From the NCBI RefSeq assembly GCF_040359615.1, contig NZ_CP132942.1, forward strand, positions 310,001-374,000: 64,000 bases of DNA. The letters are read 5' to 3'. Positions 44,291 through 52,100 of this stretch are shown one piece after another (positions within the stretch are counted from its first letter, which is position 1; every line of letters begins with the position of its first letter). Source of the DNA: Tunturibacter psychrotolerans. GTDB lineage: Bacteria > Acidobacteriota > Terriglobia > Terriglobales > Acidobacteriaceae. Under the pieces are notes generated by a model that saw only the letters and a program-made list of their open reading frames with translations, had not been told where the DNA came from and made no database searches. The position numbers and the translations under genes were made by a program.

Positions 44291-45364
44291 ATGCGAATCT
44301 TCGTTTGGCGAAACATCGTATACGTATCGATGCTGTCGTGTCTGGCGGCGCTGACTCTGGACGCCGCGACTCAGAAGAAGCCCTCGGAGAAACAGACAGT
44401 AGAGAACGCCGAGCTGCTTCAGCCTCCGTCGTTTGGTGGTCAGTCGGTCGAGGTGGCCGTTGCGCTGTATGTCACGGATTTCGTCGCCATCGACGAGACA
44501 AAAGAGACATTTGAGGTGAGCGGATACCTCACAGCGAAATGGAAAGATCCCAGGCTTGCTTGGCCGATCGCTACAACGGATCAGAAGAAGAGAGGTTATC
44601 GATTAGGTGAGATCTGGGCCCCATCAATCGAGTCGGCGAATACGATCTCACATAAGGCAATGCAGTATTGGCTTACTGCCGACAAAGATGGTGTAGTCAC
44701 ATACGTGGAGCGCTTCGATTCGATCGTATCGAATAACTTCGACTTTCGCAGGTTTCCTTTCGACACACAGTTACTTCGGCTCGAATTTCACACCTTCTTC
44801 ACTTCGGATGAAGACGTTCGCTTCGCTTTTCAGCCTTTGCCTTCGACCGGGATAAGTCGCGACCGGGACACGGAACTCTCAGGCTGGAGTTCAGGGGAAG
44901 TGAAGTACACGGTGGACAGGGTCAGAGGGGGACTCAATTTGCCGTCGACAAACGAGGCCGTGTTTCAGATTGCGATGAAGCGGCGATCAGGCTTCTACAT
45001 CTGGAAGATTCTCGTGCCTCTCGTGATGCTCGCGCTCATTCCAGGCGTGGTGTTCTGGATCGACGCAGAGATGTTTGACTGGCTGCTGAAGATCCCGATG
45101 ACGATGATGCTGTCGATGGTGGCATTCGAATTCACGATTGCGCGCGATCTGCCGCGCATCGGCTACGTCTCGTTTCTGGATGCGGTCTTCCTGGCCAGCT
45201 TTACACTTTGCTTTCTCTGCATCTTTGAGATATTGGGCGTATTTCTTCTGCAGAAGCATGGGAAGCGAGAGCGGGCAGTGAAGCTGCATAGAATGGGACG
45301 ATGGGCATATCCTCTGACCTATCTCCTTGTGATCGCCCTCCTCGCACTCGGATTTTTGGCCTGA
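44291..45364 (+). CDS. Prokaryotic pentameric ligand-gated ion channel (Cys-loop superfamily, GLIC/ELIC-like)
   Basis: The ~357-residue protein has a signal peptide (IVYVSMLSCLAALTLDAA), then a beta-sandwich ligand domain at residues ~50-232. It contains VALYVTDFVAIDETKETFEV, YLTAKWKDPRL, and the family loop FRRFPFDTQLLRLEF, where the two Cys-loop cysteines are replaced by Asn and Leu as in other bacterial members. Four membrane helices follow. M1 is FYIWKILVPLVMLALIPGVV, M2 is KIPMTMMLSMVAFEFTIA, then the M2-M3 loop DLPRIGYVSFLDAVF, M3 and a C-terminal M4. These are homopentameric channels of the inner membrane gated by protons, amines or other small ligands. The start at 44291 gives the leader cleanly. 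It is divergent from the Oar receptor operon and convergent with the MBL gene, two bases apart. Confidence 0.93.
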   Translation: MRIFVWRNIVYVSMLSCLAALTLDAATQKKPSEKQTVENAELLQPPSFGGQSVEVAVALYVTDFVAIDETKETFEVSGYLTAKWKDPRLAWPIATTDQKKRGYRLGEIWAPSIESANTISHKAMQYWLTADKDGVVTYVERFDSIVSNNFDFRRFPFDTQLLRLEFHTFFTSDEDVRFAFQPLPSTGISRDRDTELSGWSSGEVKYTVDRVRGGLNLPSTNEAVFQIAMKRRSGFYIWKILVPLVMLALIPGVVFWIDAEMFDWLLKIPMTMMLSMVAFEFTIARDLPRIGYVSFLDAVFLASFTLCFLCIFEILGVFLLQKHGKRERAVKLHRMGRWAYPLTYLLVIALLALGFLA

Positions 45365-45366
45365 TG

Positions 45367-46038
45367 CTATGCATGCGCACACTCGTAGGAGCTGCCGGGC
45401 GTTTTCAGACTGATGAAACGGACGCCAACCTTATCAAATTCTTCCGCTAAGAGTTCATAGCGATGGTCGACAAAGAAGGGCTTGGCTTGCCCGTCGTGGA
45501 CAGGGATCACGACCTGCGGGCGCATGCGCTGGACGAACCCCGACATCTCCATCTCGTTCTCCCAGGGCGCCTTGATGGGAAGCAGAAGGACGGGGGTACC
45601 GGCGAAACGATCGAGAGCGCCAGAAAAGGAATCGCCAGGGTTGAGGACCATGTCGTTGACGAGGAAGGCGGTGTTGGAGGGCGGTTCGCCGCTGAGAATG
45701 GACGCGTGAAGGGCAGCTACTGCGGTGACCCGGAAATTTCCGATGGTTCGCTCACCATCTTCAAAGAGCGATGCCCGAATGTCGGCGGATGCCAGTTCAG
45801 TGGCAGTCGGTTTGTTGGTGAGGAGCTCCGCCTGTGGATTTGCGTCAAGGATTTTTCTAAGGGAGCCAGCGTCCAGGTGATCCGGATGCCCATGACTGAG
45901 AAGGATCGCGGTAAGATTCTGGAACTGGCCGGGCTGGACAAGACCTTCGACGAAGCAAAACTTACCTGGGTCAAAGAGGATGCGTGAGTCAGCCTGTTCG
46001 ATCAGTACACAAGAGTGGATGAACTTCGAGATGCGCAT
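45367..46038 (-). CDS. MBL-fold metallo-hydrolase (UlaG-like)
   Basis: This 223-residue, single-domain metallo-beta-lactamase fold protein has the zinc motif SHGHPDHLDAG (HxHxDH) near residue 49, an early ILFDPGKF segment, a later NPGDSFSG and VIPVHDGQAK, as in UlaG-type hydrolases. No signal peptide is present, so it is cytosolic. UlaG relatives hydrolyse lactones, phosphodiesters or RNA ends; the substrate here is unknown. It converges on the channel gene with a two-base gap, so overlap of the transcripts is likely. No operon partner is adjacent. Confidence 0.85.
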   Translation of the reverse strand: MRISKFIHSCVLIEQADSRILFDPGKFCFVEGLVQPGQFQNLTAILLSHGHPDHLDAGSLRKILDANPQAELLTNKPTATELASADIRASLFEDGERTIGNFRVTAVAALHASILSGEPPSNTAFLVNDMVLNPGDSFSGALDRFAGTPVLLLPIKAPWENEMEMSGFVQRMRPQVVIPVHDGQAKPFFVDHRYELLAEEFDKVGVRFISLKTPGSSYECAHA

Positions 46039-46876
46039 GGAGGGTTCTCCGACGCCGGAAGCAGAATACTGGAAATAGCGTTGCTCAAAACAATTAGCGT
46101 TCTATTTGACAGCCGCCAGCTAGTGTCAGATTGAAAGCTATTTCGTACTGGAGAGCCGATTTCGAGCTGAATTTACAAAGATATTTTGTACTGGACTCAG
46201 AGCTATTGGATACCCGATGGGATTCTTCAATGATATTGAATACTGGCTTCACGGTAGGCAAATGTGCAACAAGCCGGTCATGCACACTCGTACCCGTGTA
46301 ACGCCGATTCTGTTTCGTGTCGATCAGCCCAACGCTTGTTGCGGAAGTGAATAGAGAAGATTCCGACTTGAGAGAGCCGATCAGCGTTTGAAACTACGCC
46401 AAATGGTAAAGAGCAGGAGCGCAGCAGCCGGCGCCGGGACCATCACTATTTTCGGAAGCTTAGTAAAACGCCAATCAGAAGGACAAGAACGAAAGCAGCC
46501 TGGACTTAACTGCCGCCATAACGACTCGCGCGATCGCCAACAAATACACACTGCATTCCACCAAGACCAGTTATACCCGTCAGCACCTTCTGGTCAGCGA
46601 CGATGTGGGACGCTGGCTCGTATTGGTCCCGAATCCAATTCACCGTTATGCTCTCAGCGATCTCAGCGGCATGAATCACGACATAGATCACTGACGACGT
46701 ACATTCAGAGCGCTCGCCAGGCGCAGACAAAAAGCCAATTGGCTCTCGGCACCAAGCAGGGCGGGTTCGGATCGCACTGCGCCTCTAATCTCCAAAGAAG
46801 GAAGTCGCCGCTGGTTTTGGACGCCGTTAGCAGTGAAAGTGCTGTAGGCAGCGACCTCCCGAACAGAGAATCGCCG
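46039..46876. other. Gene-poor stretch of about 840 bases, possibly a relic
   Basis: No gene is supported. Several short frames run on both strands. A plus-strand stretch around 46465-46692 reads as plausible codons but has no start until its last residues. An ATG at 46217 opens a 45-codon frame without recognisable features. AT content is higher at the low end than in the neighbours. This could be decayed sequence between the MBL gene and xylB. Confidence 0.4.
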
Positions 46877-48358
46877 CTAGACACCGTATTGAGTTGCCCG
46901 ATGGTGCTGATAAGCTGCGCGCGCTTGAGCGTATTGCGATGCCAAGACCGGATTAGGTGAGGCTGTTCGTTGGTCATCGAGCCTGCTGCAACGATCGCAG
47001 ATTTGGATGAAGGTCTCCGGCGAGCCCATTTCGCCGCGAGCGGCGAAGATGGCCTGAATGCAAGCGCCGAGACAGCCAGCCTCTTCTTCAAGAGGAACGT
47101 GCACATCTGTGCCACTGGCGTCAGCCAGGAGCTGACGCCAGTGCGCAGAACGTGACCCGCCTCCGATAAGCAGAATACGTTTCGCGCTTGTGCCATCCAG
47201 GATGAGATCGAGGCCTTCAAGAATGCCGAAGCTGACTCCTTCGATCGTCGCACGGATGAGATTTTCTGGAGTTAAGTTAGATGCGGAGATTCCGAGAAGA
47301 GATCCCTGTGCGGACGGGAGGTCGGGGGTACGTTCACCGTTGAGGAAGGGAATGAAGGTCAGGGCATCCGCTCCGGGGCGCGTGGTGGCGAGAGCCGATT
47401 CAATATCAATGACTGTACGGCCAAGCGTATCCAGAATCTGCGTCACGACATTGGTTGCGTTCATGGTGCAGACGAGCGGAAGCCAGCCGTTGGACGAGGA
47501 GCAGAAGGGAGCGATGCTAGGATTCGGGCTGGCTGTCGGCTTATTGCGGAAAGAGTAAACGGTGGCCGAAGTGCCAAGGCTCATCGTGACGACACCCTCA
47601 ATTACATTACCGGTGCCTATCGCTCCCATCATGTTGTCTCCGCCGCCGCTGGCGACAAGACAGGCGTTGGAGATCCCGAGATCGGCCGCTACATCTGGCT
47701 TTACAGCGCCGATGATTCGCTGCGCGGGAACGAGGGTCGGGAGAGCGCGAAGGAGATGGCCAGTACCCTGGTCGATTGAGGCAAGGACCTCAGCGGCCCA
47801 GGTGCGATTACGGACATCGAAGTATCCGGTCCCAGAGGCATCTCCGTACTCCGCAAAGAGATTGCCGGTAAGCCAGAAGTTGAGGTACTCGTGGGGAAGG
47901 AGAATGTGGCGGATTCTGGCGAAGTTTTCTGGTTCCCGCTGCCGTAGCCAGAGCAACTTTGATACGGTGTATCCGGTGAGGGGGATGATGCCGAAGCGCT
48001 CGAAGAAGGCTTGCTGGCCTCCGAAGCGGGCGATCAGTTCCTCGTTCTGCGGTGCGGTTTCGGTGTCGTTCCAGAGCTTGGCGGGACGAATGACCTGCAT
48101 GCGCTCGTCGAGGATGACCAGGCCATGCTGCTGGCCTGAGACTGCGAGGGCTTCGATGGGTTGGCCCGAAGCTTGTGCTACCGCTTGCTTGACTGAGAGC
48201 CGGAGGGCTTCAATCCACCATTGAGGATCCTGCTCGCGGGCGCCGGAGGGTCGCTGGATGACTTGGTGCGTAGCATGTCCTCGACCGTGCGCGATGCCCT
48301 GCTCATCGATCAGGAGAGCCTTTGTCCCTTGCGTGCCGCAATCGATGCCTAGATACAT
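46877..48358 (-). CDS. xylB: Xylulokinase
   Basis: This FGGY-family sugar kinase of about 493 residues phosphorylates D-xylulose to xylulose 5-phosphate with ATP. It has the N-terminal phosphate loop MYLGIDCGTQGTKALLIDEQ, VSGQQHGLVILDE typical of xylulokinases, GGGDNMMGAIGTGN with the catalytic-type Asp, MSLGTSATVYS, and the C-terminal adenosine-binding LIGGGSRSAHWRQLLAD. The frame is open for 125 codons upstream, but those codons lie in the regulator gene. The ATG at 48358, matching the family N-terminus, is the start despite a weak ribosome site. It lies 37 bases after the ROK regulator gene on the same strand. With xylA on the other strand it completes xylose entry into the pentose phosphate pathway. 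Confidence 0.95.
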   Translation of the reverse strand: MYLGIDCGTQGTKALLIDEQGIAHGRGHATHQVIQRPSGAREQDPQWWIEALRLSVKQAVAQASGQPIEALAVSGQQHGLVILDERMQVIRPAKLWNDTETAPQNEELIARFGGQQAFFERFGIIPLTGYTVSKLLWLRQREPENFARIRHILLPHEYLNFWLTGNLFAEYGDASGTGYFDVRNRTWAAEVLASIDQGTGHLLRALPTLVPAQRIIGAVKPDVAADLGISNACLVASGGGDNMMGAIGTGNVIEGVVTMSLGTSATVYSFRNKPTASPNPSIAPFCSSSNGWLPLVCTMNATNVVTQILDTLGRTVIDIESALATTRPGADALTFIPFLNGERTPDLPSAQGSLLGISASNLTPENLIRATIEGVSFGILEGLDLILDGTSAKRILLIGGGSRSAHWRQLLADASGTDVHVPLEEEAGCLGACIQAIFAARGEMGSPETFIQICDRCSRLDDQRTASPNPVLASQYAQARAAYQHHRATQYGV

Positions 48359-48395
48359 AGGATGTGAGTCTCGTGATTGTGTACGTTGAGTGGGT

Positions 48396-49664
48396 TTAGT
48401 TACCAGTCTCGGAGCGCTTGCTTGCGTTTGATTTATCTTTCGCGCCGCGGCGGGATGAGCTGTGATAGCCGGAGTGCCGCTGGAGTGCGATGGCGGCAGC
48501 TCCACGAAGGCGAGCCATCTCTCCTCCAGTTGTGATCTCGAGGCGAGGTGCAGAGCCTGCGAGAATTCCGGATACCAACTCGTCCTGCACGATGGACCCG
48601 AAGCTAGACCACGCTGTGGTGAGAGCGCCGGTGATGAGGATGAGTTCCGGAGAAAGGGCCGCGGTGACCAGACGTAGGCCTTGTCCGAGATGCAGGGCCT
48701 GCTTCTGTATCGCTTTGATAGCGAGTGGATCACCCTCTTCGGCGAGGTGCATGAGGTTTTGGATGAAGGTGACGTTTGCGTTTGGATTGAGTTCTGAGTA
48801 AAAGCGCAGGGCCGCGTCGGATGAAGCGAGTGTCTCCCAGCAACCGCGTTTGCCGCAGCCGCAGAGAGGGCCGGCAGGGTCTACCGGGATGTGGCCGAAC
48901 TCGCCAGCTAGTCCGTTGAGGCCCGAGACGATCTGTCCGTTGGCGAAGATCGCGGTGCCAAGGCCTTCGGAGAGGCTGACCAGCACGGCATTGCGCGTTT
49001 TATCCATGCGGCCAAACCAGAGTTCGGAGAGCAGGCAGGCGGTCGCATCGTTGTCGAGTTCGACCTGAAGGCGCAGCTTCTTCTGGATCGCTCCCTTGAT
49101 GTCGTAGTCCGTCCATTTGAGATTAGGGGCGAGAATGAGATGGTTTGTCTTTGGATGGACGCGACCCGGCACGCTGATTCCGATGCCTTCAAAGGTTTTA
49201 TGTGGGAAGCGATCGCGCATGGCCTGCATGGTGTCGACCATACCGGCGACGGATCGTTCGGGATCCGAGAAGATGCTGATCTCTTCGTGCGCGAGCATGC
49301 GACCGTTGAGGTCGATAATGGCTAGGATTGCCCTGCGTGGCCGCAGGTCGGCTACCAACATGACGAGATTGTCGTTGAGCGAGAGCATGGTCGGGCGGCG
49401 GCCGCGCGGCCTGCGGGCTACGGCACCCTCAACGATCCAAGTTTCCTGTAGAAGTTGCTCGACGATATTGGAGACGGTGCTAGGCTGCAAGCCAGAGACG
49501 CGTGAAAGGTCAGCACGCGAGATGGGCTGTTTGGAACGAACGATCTCCAATACGATGTCGCGGTTGATGTCACGAGCGATCTCGCTCGATGCAAGTTCAA
49601 CATAGGCGAGGTCTACGCGCCGGAAACCTTTGTCGACGTTCTCTGTTCTTTCTTTAGTAGGCAT
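48396..49664 (-). CDS. ROK-family transcriptional regulator (XylR/NagC-like)
   Basis: The 422-residue protein has an N-terminal winged helix (ISRADLSRVSGLQPSTVSNIV) followed by a ROK sugar-kinase-like fold with LVADLRPRRAILAIIDLNGR, the zinc site CGCGKRGCWE, and a DNDATACLLSELWFGR segment. The kinase-like part binds a sugar inducer; in XylR proteins this is D-xylose or D-glucose-type sugar, and binding releases DNA. It is encoded at the head of the xylB operon, divergent from the symporter-xylA operon, across a 378-base space with an inverted repeat and a good promoter. A repressor of both directions is the natural reading. The C-terminal tail is Ser/Lys-rich and unusually long. Confidence 0.9.
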   Translation of the reverse strand: MPTKERTENVDKGFRRVDLAYVELASSEIARDINRDIVLEIVRSKQPISRADLSRVSGLQPSTVSNIVEQLLQETWIVEGAVARRPRGRRPTMLSLNDNLVMLVADLRPRRAILAIIDLNGRMLAHEEISIFSDPERSVAGMVDTMQAMRDRFPHKTFEGIGISVPGRVHPKTNHLILAPNLKWTDYDIKGAIQKKLRLQVELDNDATACLLSELWFGRMDKTRNAVLVSLSEGLGTAIFANGQIVSGLNGLAGEFGHIPVDPAGPLCGCGKRGCWETLASSDAALRFYSELNPNANVTFIQNLMHLAEEGDPLAIKAIQKQALHLGQGLRLVTAALSPELILITGALTTAWSSFGSIVQDELVSGILAGSAPRLEITTGGEMARLRGAAAIALQRHSGYHSSSRRGAKDKSNASKRSETGN

Positions 49665-50084
49665 AATGCGCTCGCACGAGCTGAGAGTTCATCAGTGCTC
49701 CATAGCGGGAGTGCTGTTCCCGTAGATTGGCGTATCTCGACTTTGCAGGGATGGGTGTGAGGTCCCTGAGTTAATAAAATCGCAAGAACTATTTCTTCGA
49801 GATCCAGTATAGCGGTGCGCCGTGGCGATTTGTAGAGATAACTGGAAAGGTCTCAAAAGGATCGGAAAAAATCGCCAGACCCCTAGTTCTGTGCGGCCAC
49901 CGTGATGATAAGGGTGTTGGGTAATCTGATCTCGATTGACAACTTTGCGCAGTAGTCGATATAGTTCGGGTCGCGAGTAAAATAGGTTTTTGATGTGCCT
50001 GACGCTTCACCCACCTTTTTGGAAGGCTTTTCGTAGCAAATAATGCTTTCTCTCGCTTCCAGCTTTCCAGTACTCGGCGTCCAG
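49665..50084. promoter_or_regulatory. Divergent control region of the xylose/saccharide locus
   Basis: This contains no gene and must hold promoters for both operons. Visible elements are AAGAA-4-TTCTT (49784-49797), CGGGA-7-TCCCG (near 49707-49723) and a sigma70 promoter at 49936-49965. The repeats are candidate ROK-regulator operators; they do not resemble the Bacillus xyl operator closely. Confidence 0.45.
49936..49965 (+). promoter_or_regulatory. Predicted sigma70 promoter of the symporter-xylA-GH42-GH95 operon
   Basis: A perfect -35 TTGACA, 18-base spacer and TATAGT (one mismatch to TATAAT) lie upstream of the symporter gene, with transcription expected to start near 49972. Confidence 0.6.
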
Positions 50085-51773
50085 ATGACGCGACTCAATC
50101 CAGTCGACGTCCTCATCCTGCTGCTCTACTTCGCTCTGGTCATCTTCATTGGGTTTTATGTGAAGGGGTCCACGAACACGAGTGAAGAGTTCTTTCTTGC
50201 TGGGAGGGAGATGTCGGCGTGGGTGGCGGGACTGAGCTTCGTGTCAGCAAACTTGGGCTCGCTGGAACTGATGGGATGGGCAGGGGCAGCATATCAATAC
50301 GGGATGCTCGCAACCCATTGGTACTGGATCGGCGCAATTCCAGCAATGCTATTTCTGGGCATCGTAATGATGCCCTTCTACTACATCTCGAAGACACACT
50401 CGGTACCGGGTTATCTACATCTTAGGTTTGGCGAGGGCGCAAGAGCGCTGAGCGCAGTGTCGTTTGCATTGATGACGATCCTGATGAGCGGGGTCAACAT
50501 GTATGCCATGGCCGTCGTCATGCAGACAGTGCTTGGTTGGAATCTGACGTTCTCGATCTGGGTGGGTGCGGGAACGGTAGCGCTATATGTGATGCTCGGA
50601 GGTCTTCGCTCAGCAATCATCAACGAGGTACTGCAGTTTATTTTGATATGGGCGGGGGCAGCGACAATTCCGATCTTGGGGTTGATCGAGGCGCATGGCT
50701 GGACGAATCTTAAGACGCAGATTGCGACGAACATAGGTAACACCAACTACACGCATCTGTGGAACACGCTTGGAGGGTTCAAAGACAACCCAATGGGCGT
50801 GCATTGGACAGGCATCGTCTTTGGGCTGGGGTTTGTTATCAGTTTCGGCTATTGGACGACAGATTTTCTTGTGGTACAGCGGGTGTTGAGTGCGAACAGC
50901 CTGCGATCCGCAAAGATGGCACCGGTGATCGGGGCAGCGTTCAAAATGGCAATTCCTTTGATCGTGATTCTGCCCGGTCTGATTGCGCTTGGGCTGCACA
51001 ACGCCGATGGCTCCATGGTGTTTCACCTGGTGCCCGGAAGTGTAGCGAAGGCGACCGGACAACACAGCTACGACGACGTGCTGCCGCTGATGTTGGTCCG
51101 CTACTGCGGGCCAGGGTTGTTGGGGCTCGGAATCACGGCGTTGATAGCGGGCTTTATGAGCGGCATGGCGGGCAATATCAGCGCCTTCTCGACTGTCTGG
51201 ACCTATGACCTCTACAGCGCCTTCATCAACAAGAGAGCGTCGGACAGGCACTATGTAGCGATGGGACGATGGTCAACAGTTATCGGAATGCTTGTGTCGA
51301 TTGCAACGGCTTACCTGGTGATGAACGCGGCTTCGATCATGGATTACGTTCAAGCGTTATTTAGCTTTTTTATCGCGCCACTCTTCGGCACCGTCATCCT
51401 GGGGATGCTGTGGAAGAGGGCGACAAGAGCTGGCGGATTCTGGGGGTTGTTAGCCGGAACCACAGCTTCGATAGGAATGTTTGTTTGGGTTCGTTTGAAT
51501 GCTGACGGCCTGCGATACATCGCGATGAGTCCTGATGCGCGTCCGATGGCGGAGAACCTTTATCGCGCTCTGTGGAGTTGGCTGATCTGCGTTGTGGTTA
51601 CAGTGACCGTGAGTCTGATGACGAACGCTGTGCCCACCGCCCAACTTGCTGGGCTGGTCTACGGTGTAACTCCGCTACCTAGCGACGGCGCCGAAAAACT
51701 TTGGCAGAAGCCTGCCTTCTGGGCAGTTGTCGTGATCGTTGTGTTTTTCATTCTGAATATAGTGTTTTTTTAG
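50085..51773 (+). CDS. Sodium:solute symporter (SSS family), putative sugar transporter
   Basis: This protein of about 562 residues has at least 13 hydrophobic segments. The start NPVDVLILLLYFALVIFIGF, TSEEFFLAGREMSAWVAGLS and SANLGSLELMGWAGAAYQYG are typical of SSS/SGLT symporters, as are the LRSAIINEVLQFILIWAGAA region and GLGITALIAGFMSGMAGNIS. It likely moves a monosaccharide such as xylose or galactose with Na+, judging by its place in front of xylA and the glycosidases. Two starts are possible, ATG 50043 and ATG 50085; the second matches where family members begin, although neither has a strong ribosome site. A small two-helix protein gene follows 22 bases later. Confidence 0.9.
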   Translation: MTRLNPVDVLILLLYFALVIFIGFYVKGSTNTSEEFFLAGREMSAWVAGLSFVSANLGSLELMGWAGAAYQYGMLATHWYWIGAIPAMLFLGIVMMPFYYISKTHSVPGYLHLRFGEGARALSAVSFALMTILMSGVNMYAMAVVMQTVLGWNLTFSIWVGAGTVALYVMLGGLRSAIINEVLQFILIWAGAATIPILGLIEAHGWTNLKTQIATNIGNTNYTHLWNTLGGFKDNPMGVHWTGIVFGLGFVISFGYWTTDFLVVQRVLSANSLRSAKMAPVIGAAFKMAIPLIVILPGLIALGLHNADGSMVFHLVPGSVAKATGQHSYDDVLPLMLVRYCGPGLLGLGITALIAGFMSGMAGNISAFSTVWTYDLYSAFINKRASDRHYVAMGRWSTVIGMLVSIATAYLVMNAASIMDYVQALFSFFIAPLFGTVILGMLWKRATRAGGFWGLLAGTTASIGMFVWVRLNADGLRYIAMSPDARPMAENLYRALWSWLICVVVTVTVSLMTNAVPTAQLAGLVYGVTPLPSDGAEKLWQKPAFWAVVVIVVFFILNIVFF

Positions 51774-51795
51774 AAGCGAGCTGCAAGGAGACACG

Positions 51796-52050
51796 ATGAA
51801 AGACAATCGTTCGCAAGAGCAAAATCGGCAGACACGCAGAGCAAGGCTCTCCATATGGTTTTTCTGCGGCATCTTGATGCTGGCTGACGGTCTGGTTCTA
51901 TTAGGTCAAGGCATCTTCGAGCGCTTTGGACAAAAGGCCGCCACCGTTCTGGCGAATCTACAGCCGACGCTCTGGTGGGGCGTTCTATTGACCATCTTCG
52001 GGGTGTTCTATACGGTACGGTTTCGGCCAGCAACGCACTCGACGGATTGA
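51796..52050 (+). CDS. Small two-helix membrane protein between symporter and xylA
   Basis: The 84-residue protein has an N-terminal basic cytosolic tail (KDNRSQEQNRQTRRARL), a first hydrophobic segment SIWFFCGILMLADGLVLLGQ, a short loop, and a second TLWWGVLLTIFGVFYTVRF. No family is recognised. AGGAG lies six bases before the ATG. Its position, 22 bases after an SSS symporter and 50 before xylA, and its two-helix shape recall the small accessory subunits of some SSS symporters (DUF4212 or YhdT type). That link is inference from context only. Confidence 0.75.
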   Translation: MKDNRSQEQNRQTRRARLSIWFFCGILMLADGLVLLGQGIFERFGQKAATVLANLQPTLWWGVLLTIFGVFYTVRFRPATHSTD

Positions 52051-52100
52051 GTTCTTGTGGCAGTACACAGCACAAAGGCACATTTTCATTTGGGGGATCT

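Noticed and set aside
46381..46445. Minus-strand VPAPAAALLLF...KR end resembling a PEP-CTERM tail
   Set aside because: The PEP motif is absent (PAP), the hydrophobic part is too short and there is no upstream protein.
46388..46960. 190-codon plus-strand frame before xylB
   Set aside because: Runs into the 3' end of xylB and is rich in Arg, Ser and Gln without a ribosome site.
51975..52100. Longer xylA start at 51975
   Set aside because: It overlaps the small membrane protein gene; family length and the GGGGGA site favour 52101.
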